Shown: positions 41,969-50,679 of the stretch, piece after piece
How positions within the stretch are numbered: the first letter of the stretch is position 1
How the letters are laid out: each line of letters starts with the position of its first letter
DNA from: Bacteroidales bacterium
GTDB taxonomy: Bacteria; Bacteroidota; Bacteroidia; Bacteroidales; UBA932
Length of the DNA stretch: 64,000 nucleotides
Assembly: GCA_017480345.1 (NCBI GenBank)
Contig: JAFVAU010000026.1
Span: forward strand, 1 to 64,000
Reading direction: 5' to 3'
Translations under genes and position numbers: made by a program
Notes under the pieces: model-generated
The model's database searches: none
What the model saw: only the letters and a program-made list of their open reading frames with translations
What the model was told of the DNA's origin: nothing

Positions 41969-42015
41969 TAAGCCCCTGGAACATCATCGTATCACAACTA
42001 CAAAAAAGGAAGAAC

Positions 42016-42642
42016 ATGAATTACGCCTACATCCGCGTGAGTACGGAAATGCAATCTTACGAGGGCCAGCGCTACGAGATAGAGCAATGGAGCCGCCGGC
42101 AAGGCCGGGAAATAGGCCGATGGGTACAGGAGAAGGTCTCCGGCACCCAAAAGCTGGAGAAGCGCACGCTGGGAAAGCTGCTGCGCCGGATGAAACCCGG
42201 AGACACGCTGGTATGCACGGAACTCTCCCGCCTGGGGAGAAACATGATGATGGTGATGTCCATCCTGAACACCTGCTCCCAGAAAGAGCTCCACCTGTAT
42301 TCCATCAAGGACAACTTCGAGCTCTCGGACAGCCTCAACGCCAAGATTATCGCCTTCGCCTTCTCCCTGGCGGCGGAGATTGAGCGCAACCTTATCTCCC
42401 AACGCACGCGCGAGGCGCTGGCCGCCAAGAAGCAGGCGGGCGTCAAACTGGGAAGACCAACGGGACCATCGGCCCAACGTCTTTTATTTGAACAGAGAAA
42501 GGCCGATATCCTCCGCCTCCGTGCCCAGGGGATGACCATCGGCCGGCTGGCCCGCCGCCTTCACATCCACCCCAACACCCTTTCGAGGTATCTGAATGAA
42601 TTCAAGAATATTGGTTTTGAAGGGCCTGAATCTCCTCTTTGA
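42016..42642 (+). CDS. Serine site-specific recombinase (resolvase/DNA invertase family)
   Basis: 208 residues from ATG 42016 (MNYAYIRVST), preceded by AGGAAG; the frame is open much further upstream but runs over the Rpn gene. The catalytic Ser is in YIRVSTEMQ (residue 9). Other family features are TLVCTELSRLGRNMM, the long E-helix region with AFAFSLAAEIERNLISQRTREALAAKKQAG and a C-terminal helix-turn-helix (GMTIGRLARRLHIHPNTLSRYL). The size fits small invertases such as Hin and the Bacteroides Mpi. It sits between two inverted susC leaders, each with an AAACG-NN-CGTTT palindrome, which makes it a candidate enzyme for inverting the segment. Confidence 0.93.
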   Translation: MNYAYIRVSTEMQSYEGQRYEIEQWSRRQGREIGRWVQEKVSGTQKLEKRTLGKLLRRMKPGDTLVCTELSRLGRNMMMVMSILNTCSQKELHLYSIKDNFELSDSLNAKIIAFAFSLAAEIERNLISQRTREALAAKKQAGVKLGRPTGPSAQRLLFEQRKADILRLRAQGMTIGRLARRLHIHPNTLSRYLNEFKNIGFEGPESPL

Positions 42643-42719
42643 AAAAGGAAGACGGATCAACCAGGCCCACATCCCGGTGAAGGAGATATCCGGAATTTTG
42701 TAATAAAAAAAATTAGTTA

Positions 42720-42727
42720 TATCTTTG
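42720..42727 (+). promoter_or_regulatory. -7 element TATCTTTG in the recombinase-susC gap
   Basis: TTATATCTTTGCC matches the consensus exactly and has no gene within 500 bp downstream, which suggests it drives a non-coding RNA or a long leader. Confidence 0.55.
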
Positions 42728-42731
42728 CCAG

Positions 42732-42966
42732 GTAGTCATCCGGCGGTGACAGCCCTGCCGCCTTAATTGATATCAGGGGGAGCTGTGGTGGTATCAGATG
42801 ACTCTTTTTCCTTCTGTTCTAAAAATTTTCCAGACCACTCGTTTTAAAGGTTCGGGGCTGCACATCAAGAAATTAGGCATCAATTTCTCTTTGCAGTCCA
42901 GAACTATCGGAGACGGGGTTTTGGAGGAGGAAGAGTAGTGCCTCTAACCTATTGGTATTCACCTGT
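42732..42966 (+). ncRNA. Candidate structured non-coding RNA
   Basis: Starting just after the -7 element, the 235-nt stretch has several strong pairings: AGTCATC (42734-42740) with GATGACT (42797-42803), ACAGC with GCTGT and CCCTG with CAGGG inside it, and CCGCC/GGTGG as a possible pseudoknot. A second hairpin pairs GGGCTGCA (42855-42862) with TGCAGTCC (42892-42899), with AGAAATT/AATTTCT inside, and a weak CAGGT/ACCTG pairing closes the ends. There is no credible coding frame. It could be a 6S-like or Bacteroidales-specific RNA, a recombination-related RNA or an unknown element; the 3' end is not clear. Confidence 0.4.
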
Positions 42967-43196
42967 TCGCGAAAAGAATACAGAAATATGCAAAGAAATG
43001 AAAAAATTTTTTTGCTTTCGATTTGTTAGAAATTTGTTCGGAATATTCAAAAATTATAATTAACTTGTGCAGGAAAACCTGTTAAAAACTTTTAAAAACT
43101 AAAAATTCGTTGTCAAATTACACTTTTAGGCCACTTTGACGGGCTTGCAAATTAAAAATATGTTTTGCATTTTTGCAGCCAAGTTTCGTTTATTTT
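42967..43196 (+). other. AT-rich non-coding region before the susC B palindrome
   Basis: 230 bp without a gene. Near its right end TATGTTTTGCATTTTTGC (43159-43176) contains two near matches to the -7 element (TATGTTTT and CATTTTTG), about 20-30 bp before the AAACGGACGTTT site and pointing at susC B. The matching inner side of site A has no comparable sequence pointing at susC A. The rest shows A/T runs only. Confidence 0.4.
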
Positions 43197-43279
43197 AAAC
43201 GGACGTTTTGTAGTGTACGGATACCTATAACGACTATTTGTATCAGTATCAATATTTATGTTTAACTAATGTCTTGCTT
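43197..43279 (+). promoter_or_regulatory. Shared susC leader B with a recombination-like palindrome
   Basis: AAACGGACGTTT at 43197-43208 starts the 71-nt leader of susC B. Beyond it GTAGTGTA and the block containing TATCAGTATCAATATTTATG are the same as in leader A. The dinucleotide between the AAACG and CGTTT half-sites is GA here and TC on the same strand at site A, as expected for inverted recombination sites. Confidence 0.75.
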
Positions 43280-46200
43280 ATGAAAAAGTTCAAGATTTTT
43301 CTCTCGGCAGTGGCAGTATTGGCAATGTCCCTCACCGCAGCAGCACAGAACATCGCTGTGACCGGTACGGTGAAGGATGCCGCCGGTGAACCCATCGTGG
43401 GCGCCAATGTGGTGCTCCAGGGGTCTTCCACCACCTACACCCTGACCGATTTCAATGGAGCTTACAAAATCAGCGTTCCGCGTAACGGAAACCTGGAAGT
43501 AAGCTGCATGGGTTACCAGAGCGTCGTCGTAGCCGTGAACGGCAAAAACACGCTGAACATCGTCCTTGAGGACGACTCCCAACTGCTGGACGAGACCATC
43601 GTGGTGGCCTTCGGTACCGCTACCAAGGAATCCTTTACCGGATCGGCCAAGGTGGTGAAGGCCGAAACCCTCGAAAAGTCCCAGGTATCCAACGTCACCC
43701 GCGCCATCGAAGGTCATGTGGCCGGCGTGCAGATGACCACCTCCTCCGGTACCCTGGGTTCCAACCCGTCCATCATCATCCGTGGTATCAGCTCCATCTC
43801 TGCCGGAAGCGCCCCTCTATATGTGATTGACGGCATTCCGTACAGCGGAGACATGAACAACATCAACCCGGCCGATATCGAGAGCCTCACCGTTCTGAAG
43901 GATGCCGCCTCCAACGCCCTGTACGGTTCCCGTGGTGCCAACGGTGTTATCATGATCACCACCAAGAAGGCAAAGGCAGGCGAGGCCGTTGTGAACGTGG
44001 ACGCCAAGTGGGGTCTGAATACCAAGGCCCTGCAGGACTACGACTACATCCGCAATCCCGCCGTTTACTATGAGACCTACTACTCCTCCCTGTATTGGTA
44101 TTACATGAATCAGGGCATGAGCAACTCAGAGGCTCATCTTCGCGCCGCCACCATCACCCCCGGCACCATCGCCAGCGGCGGTCTGGGTTACAATGTGTAC
44201 ACCCTTCCGGAAGGTGAACTCCTGATTGGTTCCAACGGCAAGCTGAACCCCAACGCCACCCTGGGCCGCAAGGTCACTTATGGCGGACAGGAATACCTCC
44301 TCACGCCCGACAACTGGGTGGATGAGGCTTATCGCCAATCTCTCCGTCAGGAATACAACGTGAGCGTATCCGGCACCTCCGGCCGCGCCTCCTTCCTGGC
44401 CTCCTTCGGCTACCTGAACAACAAGGGTATCGTCCAGTCCAACGACATGCGCCGCTACACCGCCCGTTTGAAGGCCGATTATCAGGCAAAGCCCTGGCTC
44501 AAAGTGGGTGCCAACATGTCCTACACCAACTTCCTGTGGAACAACTCCAACAGCGACGAAGGCTCCGCCGGTTCCACCGGTAACATCTTCGGCACCGCTA
44601 CCATGATGGCCCCTATCTATCCGCTGTATATCCGCGACGGAGAAGGCAACATCATGAAGGACCAGTGGGGTCACATCATGTACGACTATGGTGACGGCGC
44701 CAACGGCGGCCAGAACCGTCCTACTTCCCCCAACTCCAACGCCCTCAGCTCCGCCATGCTGGACGTGAACCGTTCCGAAGGCAATGCCTTCACCGGCACC
44801 GGCTTTGCCGAGGTCCGCTTCCTGAAAGACTTCACCTTCACCTTCAACGCCGGTGTAGGTTTGGACGAAACCCGCAGCCAGGACATGAACAACATGTACT
44901 ATGGCCAGTTCGCCCCCAACGGCGGTACCCTCTCCGTTGGTCACTCCCGTTACTTCTACTACAACCTGCAGCAGATTCTCAACTACAACAAGACCATTGC
45001 CGAGGATCACAACATTTCGGCCATGATTGGTCATGAGAACTATGTGACCACCTCCAAGAGCCTGTCCGGTTACAAGACCCGCCTGTTCTCTCCGGAGAAC
45101 CTGGAACTGAACGGCGCCGTCATCGACGGCCAGAATGCCGCCTCTTCCATGAGCACCTACAACACGGAAGGTTACTTCGGCCGTGTCCAGTACGACTATA
45201 AGAACACCGTTTTCGTGAGCGCTTCCTATCGTCGTGACGCCTCTTCCCGCTTCCACCCGAACCACCGCTGGGGTAACTTCTGGTCGGCCGGTGCCGCCTG
45301 GATCATCTCCAAGGAACCCTGGTTCAACGCTTCCTGGATTGACATGCTCAAACTGAAGGCCTCCATCGGCTCCCAGGGTAATGACGGTATCGGCAACTAC
45401 CGTTACACGGATACCTATTCCCTCTCCAACAACGACGGACAGCTGGCCATCAGCTTCGCCAACAAGGGTAAGGAAGACATCTCCTGGGAAACCAACACCA
45501 ACTTCAATACCGGTATCGAGTTCGAACTGCTCAACTCCCGCATCTCCGGTGGTGTGGAATACTTCTACCGCAAGACCTCCGACATGCTCTTCTGGTTCAC
45601 CGTTCCCGCCTCCCTGGGTTACAGCGGCTACTACGACAATATCGGCGACATGCGCAACCAGGGCGTTGAGTTCAACTTGGACTTCGCCGTTATCCGTAAC
45701 CGCGACTTCCAGTGGAACATCAACCTGAACGGTACGCACTACCGCAACAAGATTATCCGTCTCCCGGACGAGCGCAAGACCCGCACCGTAGAAGGTTATG
45801 AGGGTTATGCCAGCGGCAACAAGTTCGTGGGTGAAGGACTCCCTCTGAACACCTTCCTCATGGCCAAGTATGCCGGCATCGACCACGAAGACGGTCTCCC
45901 CATGTGGTACATGGACCTGAAGGAAGACGCCAACGATCCCGACAAGGTGACCGGACAGACCACCACCAAGAAGTACTCCGACGCCACCCAGTATCTGTGC
46001 TCCAACACCACGCCTGACATCTATGGCGGTTTTGGAACAGACCTGGCCTACAAGGGCCTGGACTTCTCCGTCCAGTTCACCTACAACATCGGCGGCCGCA
46101 CCTATGATTCCGGTTATGCCAGCTTGATGGCCAACCCGGAGGGAACGCCCGGCCATTCCATCCACCAGGATATCCTGAATGCATGGTCCCCGACCAACAC

Positions 46201-46501
46201 CACCTCCGACATTCCCCGTTTCGTTTACAAGGACACCAACATTACGGCGGCCTCCGACCGCTTCCTGGTGCCTGCCAGCTACCTCAACATCCAGAATGCA
46301 CAGATTGGTTACACCTTCCCCCAGAAGTGGACCAAGAAGATTGGTGTAAGCCGTCTACGTCTGTACGCTACCTGCGACAACGTGTGGTACTGGTCTTTCA
46401 GAAAGGGTCTTGACCCTCGTCAGAGTTTCACCGGATCCACCAACAACGCCAGCAACTCGCCTGTGCGCACCATTTCCGGTGGTATTAACATCACATTCTA
46501 A
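43280..46501 (+). CDS. SusC/RagA-family TonB-linked outer-membrane transporter, locus B
   Basis: 1,073 residues from ATG 43280 (MKKFKIFLSAVAVLAMSL). Signal peptide, carboxypeptidase-regulatory-like domain (IAVTGTVKDAAGEPIVGANVVLQG), SusC linker (LLDETIVVAFGTATKESFTGSAK), plug (IRGISSISAGSAPLYVIDGIPY; IESLTVLKDAASNALYGSRGANG) and barrel. The first 110 residues are clearly paralogous to locus A, while the rest diverges, suggesting different ligands. It heads a five-gene rightward operon with a SusD, two lipoproteins and a subtilase. Confidence 0.95.
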   Translation: MKKFKIFLSAVAVLAMSLTAAAQNIAVTGTVKDAAGEPIVGANVVLQGSSTTYTLTDFNGAYKISVPRNGNLEVSCMGYQSVVVAVNGKNTLNIVLEDDSQLLDETIVVAFGTATKESFTGSAKVVKAETLEKSQVSNVTRAIEGHVAGVQMTTSSGTLGSNPSIIIRGISSISAGSAPLYVIDGIPYSGDMNNINPADIESLTVLKDAASNALYGSRGANGVIMITTKKAKAGEAVVNVDAKWGLNTKALQDYDYIRNPAVYYETYYSSLYWYYMNQGMSNSEAHLRAATITPGTIASGGLGYNVYTLPEGELLIGSNGKLNPNATLGRKVTYGGQEYLLTPDNWVDEAYRQSLRQEYNVSVSGTSGRASFLASFGYLNNKGIVQSNDMRRYTARLKADYQAKPWLKVGANMSYTNFLWNNSNSDEGSAGSTGNIFGTATMMAPIYPLYIRDGEGNIMKDQWGHIMYDYGDGANGGQNRPTSPNSNALSSAMLDVNRSEGNAFTGTGFAEVRFLKDFTFTFNAGVGLDETRSQDMNNMYYGQFAPNGGTLSVGHSRYFYYNLQQILNYNKTIAEDHNISAMIGHENYVTTSKSLSGYKTRLFSPENLELNGAVIDGQNAASSMSTYNTEGYFGRVQYDYKNTVFVSASYRRDASSRFHPNHRWGNFWSAGAAWIISKEPWFNASWIDMLKLKASIGSQGNDGIGNYRYTDTYSLSNNDGQLAISFANKGKEDISWETNTNFNTGIEFELLNSRISGGVEYFYRKTSDMLFWFTVPASLGYSGYYDNIGDMRNQGVEFNLDFAVIRNRDFQWNINLNGTHYRNKIIRLPDERKTRTVEGYEGYASGNKFVGEGLPLNTFLMAKYAGIDHEDGLPMWYMDLKEDANDPDKVTGQTTTKKYSDATQYLCSNTTPDIYGGFGTDLAYKGLDFSVQFTYNIGGRTYDSGYASLMANPEGTPGHSIHQDILNAWSPTNTTSDIPRFVYKDTNITAASDRFLVPASYLNIQNAQIGYTFPQKWTKKIGVSRLRLYATCDNVWYWSFRKGLDPRQSFTGSTNNASNSPVRTISGGINITF

Positions 46502-46518
46502 AGAGGAGGACAGCTATT

Positions 46519-48183
46519 ATGAAAAATATTGCAATCAAAACCGTCAGCGTCCTTTCCGCTCTTCTGGTTCTTGCAACCGGATGTATCAAGGAAACCTTCC
46601 CGCAGGGTTCCACCCAGACTGCCGCACAGGTAGCCAAGAGTGACGGTGCCCTGGATGCCATGATCAACGCCATTCCCGTGAGCATGATGGGAACCAATGA
46701 ACTGGGTTATTTCTCCAATTACGGTGTTCACTGGGATTACGGCATCGGCGCCATTCACATGGCCACCGAGTTTATGCTGGAAGACATGGCCACGCTGGGC
46801 GACAACCCTTACTATAACCGTTACTACGCCTGGGCCTATAACCAGAGCCAGGGAGACCGATATATCTATTGCGCCTATTTCTGGGATGCCTACTATACCT
46901 GGATCAAGGCCGCCAACGACATTATCAACGTGGTGAATCCCGAAGATATGAACGACACGGCCAAGAAGTATCTGGGACAGGCCCTAGCCTACCGTGCCAG
47001 CTTCTACCTGGATCTGGCCCGTCTGTTCGAACCCCTCGAACCTGGAACCAGCTATTCCGGCTATGACATTTCCAAGGTGAAAGGCCTTACCGTTCCCATC
47101 GTGGACGAGAACACCACCGAAGAACTGGGCAAGAACAACCCCCGCGTTTCCCACGACAAGATGTATGAGTTCATCCTGTCCGACCTGGACCGCGCCGCCG
47201 AATACCTCAAAGACGTGAAGACGGACTATTCCCATCCTTCCATCAACCTGGTGAACGGCCTGTATGCCCGTGCCTATCTTGAGATGGGTGCCGCAGGTAC
47301 TGCAGGTGCCTATGAAAAGGCGGCACAGTACGCCCAGAAGGTGATTGACGAAAGTGGAAAGACTCCGCTCACCCAGGCCCAATGGGAAGACCCCAAAACG
47401 GGCTTCAACAGCGGTTCCTCCAACAATTCCTGGATTTGGGGCCTCACCCTTTCCACGGAGAACCAGGGTAACATCATCACTTGGGCTGCCCACATCTGCA
47501 GCGAAGGTGCCTGGGGTTATGCTCCGCTTTCCCAGATTGGTATCAACAAAGCCACCTATGAGAGAATCCCGGACACCGACTTCCGCAAACACTCCTGGCT
47601 GGATCCGGGCCGTACCAACTATTACAGCTACAAGTTCGCCTGCGGTGACGATTCTTATCTGACCGCAACGGGTGCCTACAAGGGCAACCCCGTCCCCAAG
47701 GATCTGGTGAACATCAAGTTCCGCCCGGCCCAGGGAGAAATCTCCGACTATGCGGTAGGTAACTGCACGGACCAGGTTCTCATGCGTATAGAGGAAATGT
47801 ACTTCATTGAGGCCGAAGCTCTGGCTCAGACCAACGTGGCCGCTGCCAAGACCGTTTTGGAAAGCCTGGTGAAGACCCGCAACCCTCAGTACAGCTGCAC
47901 CGCCAACAGCAAGGAAGACTTTCTGGAAGAGCTCCTTTTCCAGAAGCGTGTAGAGTTCTGGGGTGAGGGTATCCTCTTCTATGACTACAAGCGTCTGGGC
48001 GCCGGTATCACCCGTGGATACAAGGGCACCAACCATGCAGCCGTTTACTCTTACAACAGCGTTGGCCGTTCCCCTCAGTGGAATATCGTGATTACCCGTG
48101 GTGAGCACCAGGCCAATACCGGCATCACCGCAGAGACCAACAATCCCGATCCTTCCGACCTCCTTCCTCTGTGGTCTGAATAA
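46519..48183 (+). CDS. SusD/RagB-family surface lipoprotein, locus B
   Basis: 554 residues with a lipoprotein signal (MKNIAIKTVSVLSALLVLATGC, then IKETFPQG). SusD-type features are YLGQALAYRASFYLDLARLFEPLEPG, HPSINLVNGLYARAYLEMG and RIEEMYFIEAEALAQTNVAAAKTVLESLVKTRNP. It lies 17 nt after susC B and is expected to cap that transporter and bind its ligand. Confidence 0.94.
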   Translation: MKNIAIKTVSVLSALLVLATGCIKETFPQGSTQTAAQVAKSDGALDAMINAIPVSMMGTNELGYFSNYGVHWDYGIGAIHMATEFMLEDMATLGDNPYYNRYYAWAYNQSQGDRYIYCAYFWDAYYTWIKAANDIINVVNPEDMNDTAKKYLGQALAYRASFYLDLARLFEPLEPGTSYSGYDISKVKGLTVPIVDENTTEELGKNNPRVSHDKMYEFILSDLDRAAEYLKDVKTDYSHPSINLVNGLYARAYLEMGAAGTAGAYEKAAQYAQKVIDESGKTPLTQAQWEDPKTGFNSGSSNNSWIWGLTLSTENQGNIITWAAHICSEGAWGYAPLSQIGINKATYERIPDTDFRKHSWLDPGRTNYYSYKFACGDDSYLTATGAYKGNPVPKDLVNIKFRPAQGEISDYAVGNCTDQVLMRIEEMYFIEAEALAQTNVAAAKTVLESLVKTRNPQYSCTANSKEDFLEELLFQKRVEFWGEGILFYDYKRLGAGITRGYKGTNHAAVYSYNSVGRSPQWNIVITRGEHQANTGITAETNNPDPSDLLPLWSE

Positions 48184-48201
48184 GTTAAGAACCAGATTGT
48201 T

Positions 48202-50607
48202 ATGAAAAAGATATTATCCTATATTTTTATGTTTGGCGCCGTGGCTGCTCTTACCCTGAGCAGCTGCGCCAAAAAGGAAGTCTATCAGCCCGGTGAGCCC
48301 GATTCGGAAACTTGCTTCGGCGTGTACTTCCCTTCCCAGGAGGCTTCCGGTAGCCACACTTTTGATCCGGAAATGGAACGGACACTCACAGTCACCGTTG
48401 CCCGTAATCAGGAAAAGCCTTATATCGATAAAGCTATCACGGTTCCCTATGTGATAAAATCCGATACGGACGGCATCTTCCAGGCCGGTAACATTACCTT
48501 TGAAGCTGGTCAGGCAGAAACGGCCTTCGAAATCAGTTTTGATAATGCTGAGATGGGTACCAATTATGCCGCCACCCTGGAAATTACAGATACGGAATAT
48601 GTTTCCAAGTATTCCAACAAGGCTACGTTCTTGAATTTTGACGTGTTGGTTGTTGCCTGGCAGTATATGCTGAATCCCAAGACTGGGGAGCCGGCTGTTT
48701 TCACTATCAATTCCCGTTGGGATAATAAGCTTGGTCCCATTCACGCTACTTTGAAGTACTATGAGATCGGGGGAGTGAAGACCGGCATATTCACCAGCAT
48801 TGACAAGGATAAAGACGGTAACCTTGAAGGATTCTGGCACAGCGTTCCTTCCGTTACGTTGAATATCCGTTGGTATAGTGAAAAAAACAACAATGGATAT
48901 GAGTTCGTAGAACTTCCTAAACAGTATTTCGGTTATGACTATAATGGTGGTAACTGGCTTAAAGTTCCTCTAGAAGAGGCTGCGACACCTATTTATGCGT
49001 ATGACTATGCCTGGTATTGGGTAGAGCGAGGCTATAACTTCGGAGACGATGGCATGGGAGCTAACTGGCTGGAAGAAGCCAAGGCTACCGGTCAGATGGA
49101 TGGTAATTATCCTGTCGGTTACTATGACGGTAATGGCGGATTCTTCTTCAATATCTACTTCTTCATGCCCGGATTGGGTGGATGGTCTCCGGATAACTAT
49201 GGGACAGTGGCTATTGCAGATGGTTTCACCCGCGTAGACTTCAGCCTCGCTTTGGAGACCGATTATCCCGCCGATGGTGTAACTCCAGTCTATGTGGAAG
49301 CCGGCGCTGATGTAGCCAGCATTAAGTATGCCATCTACCCCGGCGAACTCAAGGAAGATGAAGTAAAAGATAAGGTGAACGCCATTGCCGCCGGTACGGA
49401 GGAAGCAACGGAATTCTCCGAATTTGAGCTTGACGAAGAAAGCGGAAAGAACTTCGCCACTCTGGGTCTTTCCCCCGAAACGACCGGCACTTACACCATC
49501 GCTGTCGTAGGCTTCGACGCCGCCGGAGCTGCACAGGTTGCCGAGAGCCTCGTTTTCAACTTCATCACCGCCGATGACCAGGATGACCACGCTGTTCAAG
49601 TTCAGGTTGGTACGGAGGATGTCCCCGCCCGCTACGGTGACTATCCCACCAACTCTTCTTTCGCTTTCTATATAGTGGGAAAGAACATTCAGGAAGCCCA
49701 CATCAACATTTATGCGACGGAAACATTCAATGAAAATCAGGAGGCAATTCTGGCCGAAATGAAGGCTGCCGAAACAGGAAGCGGTGTATCTGTTGCATCG
49801 GCAAGCGTCTTGGCCGAAATCAACGCTCCCGGTGGATTCTATACCTACACAACCGGCCTGAAGGCTCTCACCAGCTACACGGTTGTTGTCTGGGCTACCA
49901 ATGGTGAAATGGAAACCTGGCAGACGGCAGAATATACCACGGACGGTCTTCCCAATGTACTGCTGACAAAGGGTGATTACTATTATACCGGTTGGTTCTT
50001 GAAGATTTCGGGCAGTACCGAAGAATCTATTGTTGATTCGGGCCTTGAACTTTATCAGAACCCTAACATTGATAATACTTATGTTATCACTCATTGGGGC
50101 TATGATGTAGACTTTATCTTCACGGTAGATCCCAAGACAAACGTCATTGACTGGGATTACTTCTACTCCGGTTATTCTACTGGCGGTATTGATTTGCTTG
50201 TTTTCAATAGTAAAAACATCTGGTCGGCATCATACCTCGAACAGCATCCGGAACTTGCAAAAGATAGCTACTATGACCCGGAAACCGGCATTTATCATTT
50301 CTATGCCGCCTACTATGCTCCTGGTTATGGCGTTCAGACCTGCACTTGGGAAACTTTCGTTCCTAATAAAGAGAGCGGAGAAGAACCCACCGGAATTAAG
50401 TTCAACAGTTCCTCCGTATCGTTGTCACAGGCTACGATGTCCGGCGTGAAGGATATTCAACTTCCAACCCGCGAATTCAAAGCCTTACCTCGCGATCCCC
50501 AGCCGGTGAAAGCCAACGTTACCGTAAGCTACACCCGCAAGGCAAAGGAAAGCGGCAGAAACAACATGGTTGTCACCCGTGATTCCGACCAGCGGTTCTT
50601 TGAATAG
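48202..50607 (+). CDS. SusE/F-like multi-domain surface lipoprotein, locus B
   Basis: 801 residues with a lipoprotein signal (MKKILSYIFMFGAVAALTLSSC, then AKKEVYQPG). An N-terminal Calx-beta/DUF4843-like region (GVYFPSQEASGSHTFDPEMERTLTVTV ... AGNITFEAGQ) is followed by several beta modules, including stretches rich in Tyr, Trp and Gly (YAYDYAWYWVERGYNFGDDG) that often form binding surfaces, and a fibronectin-like part (TTGLKALTSYTVVVWATNGE). It lies 18 nt after susD B. Ligand unknown. Confidence 0.8.
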   Translation: MKKILSYIFMFGAVAALTLSSCAKKEVYQPGEPDSETCFGVYFPSQEASGSHTFDPEMERTLTVTVARNQEKPYIDKAITVPYVIKSDTDGIFQAGNITFEAGQAETAFEISFDNAEMGTNYAATLEITDTEYVSKYSNKATFLNFDVLVVAWQYMLNPKTGEPAVFTINSRWDNKLGPIHATLKYYEIGGVKTGIFTSIDKDKDGNLEGFWHSVPSVTLNIRWYSEKNNNGYEFVELPKQYFGYDYNGGNWLKVPLEEAATPIYAYDYAWYWVERGYNFGDDGMGANWLEEAKATGQMDGNYPVGYYDGNGGFFFNIYFFMPGLGGWSPDNYGTVAIADGFTRVDFSLALETDYPADGVTPVYVEAGADVASIKYAIYPGELKEDEVKDKVNAIAAGTEEATEFSEFELDEESGKNFATLGLSPETTGTYTIAVVGFDAAGAAQVAESLVFNFITADDQDDHAVQVQVGTEDVPARYGDYPTNSSFAFYIVGKNIQEAHINIYATETFNENQEAILAEMKAAETGSGVSVASASVLAEINAPGGFYTYTTGLKALTSYTVVVWATNGEMETWQTAEYTTDGLPNVLLTKGDYYYTGWFLKISGSTEESIVDSGLELYQNPNIDNTYVITHWGYDVDFIFTVDPKTNVIDWDYFYSGYSTGGIDLLVFNSKNIWSASYLEQHPELAKDSYYDPETGIYHFYAAYYAPGYGVQTCTWETFVPNKESGEEPTGIKFNSSSVSLSQATMSGVKDIQLPTREFKALPRDPQPVKANVTVSYTRKAKESGRNNMVVTRDSDQRFFE

Positions 50608-50631
50608 AAACGTTTAATTCTGAGACAATTG

Positions 50632-50657
50632 AGACCAGGCGTAAATGCGCCTGGCCT
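50632..50657 (+). terminator. Hairpin between the SusCD-lipoprotein set and the subtilase, locus B
   Basis: CCAGGCG at 50635-50641 pairs with CGCCTGG at 50648-50654, extended by GAG/CTC, followed by a modest CTCTTTGT. It is weaker than a full terminator and probably lowers expression of the protease genes. Locus A has a stronger hairpin at the same point. Confidence 0.55.
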
Positions 50658-50679
50658 CTTTGTCGTTAAAAACATTGAT

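Noticed and set aside
41479..42015. Upstream extension of the serine recombinase frame
   Set aside because: It covers the opposite-strand Rpn gene; the conserved recombinase N-terminus (YIRVST) starts at ATG 42016 with a nearby AGGAAG.
42732..42966. Known riboswitch (cobalamin, SAM, TPP) in the recombinase-susC gap
   Set aside because: None of the conserved core sequences of these riboswitches is present; only an unspecified structured RNA is supported.
44126..46165. 679-codon frame opposite susC B
   Set aside because: Antisense shadow with a Gly/Val-rich translation typical of reverse-read susC genes.
50608..50622. AAACGTTT near the end of the SusE/F-like gene, considered as another recombination site
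   Set aside because: It lacks the two central bases of the AAACG-NN-CGTTT sites and has no leader similarity or partner.
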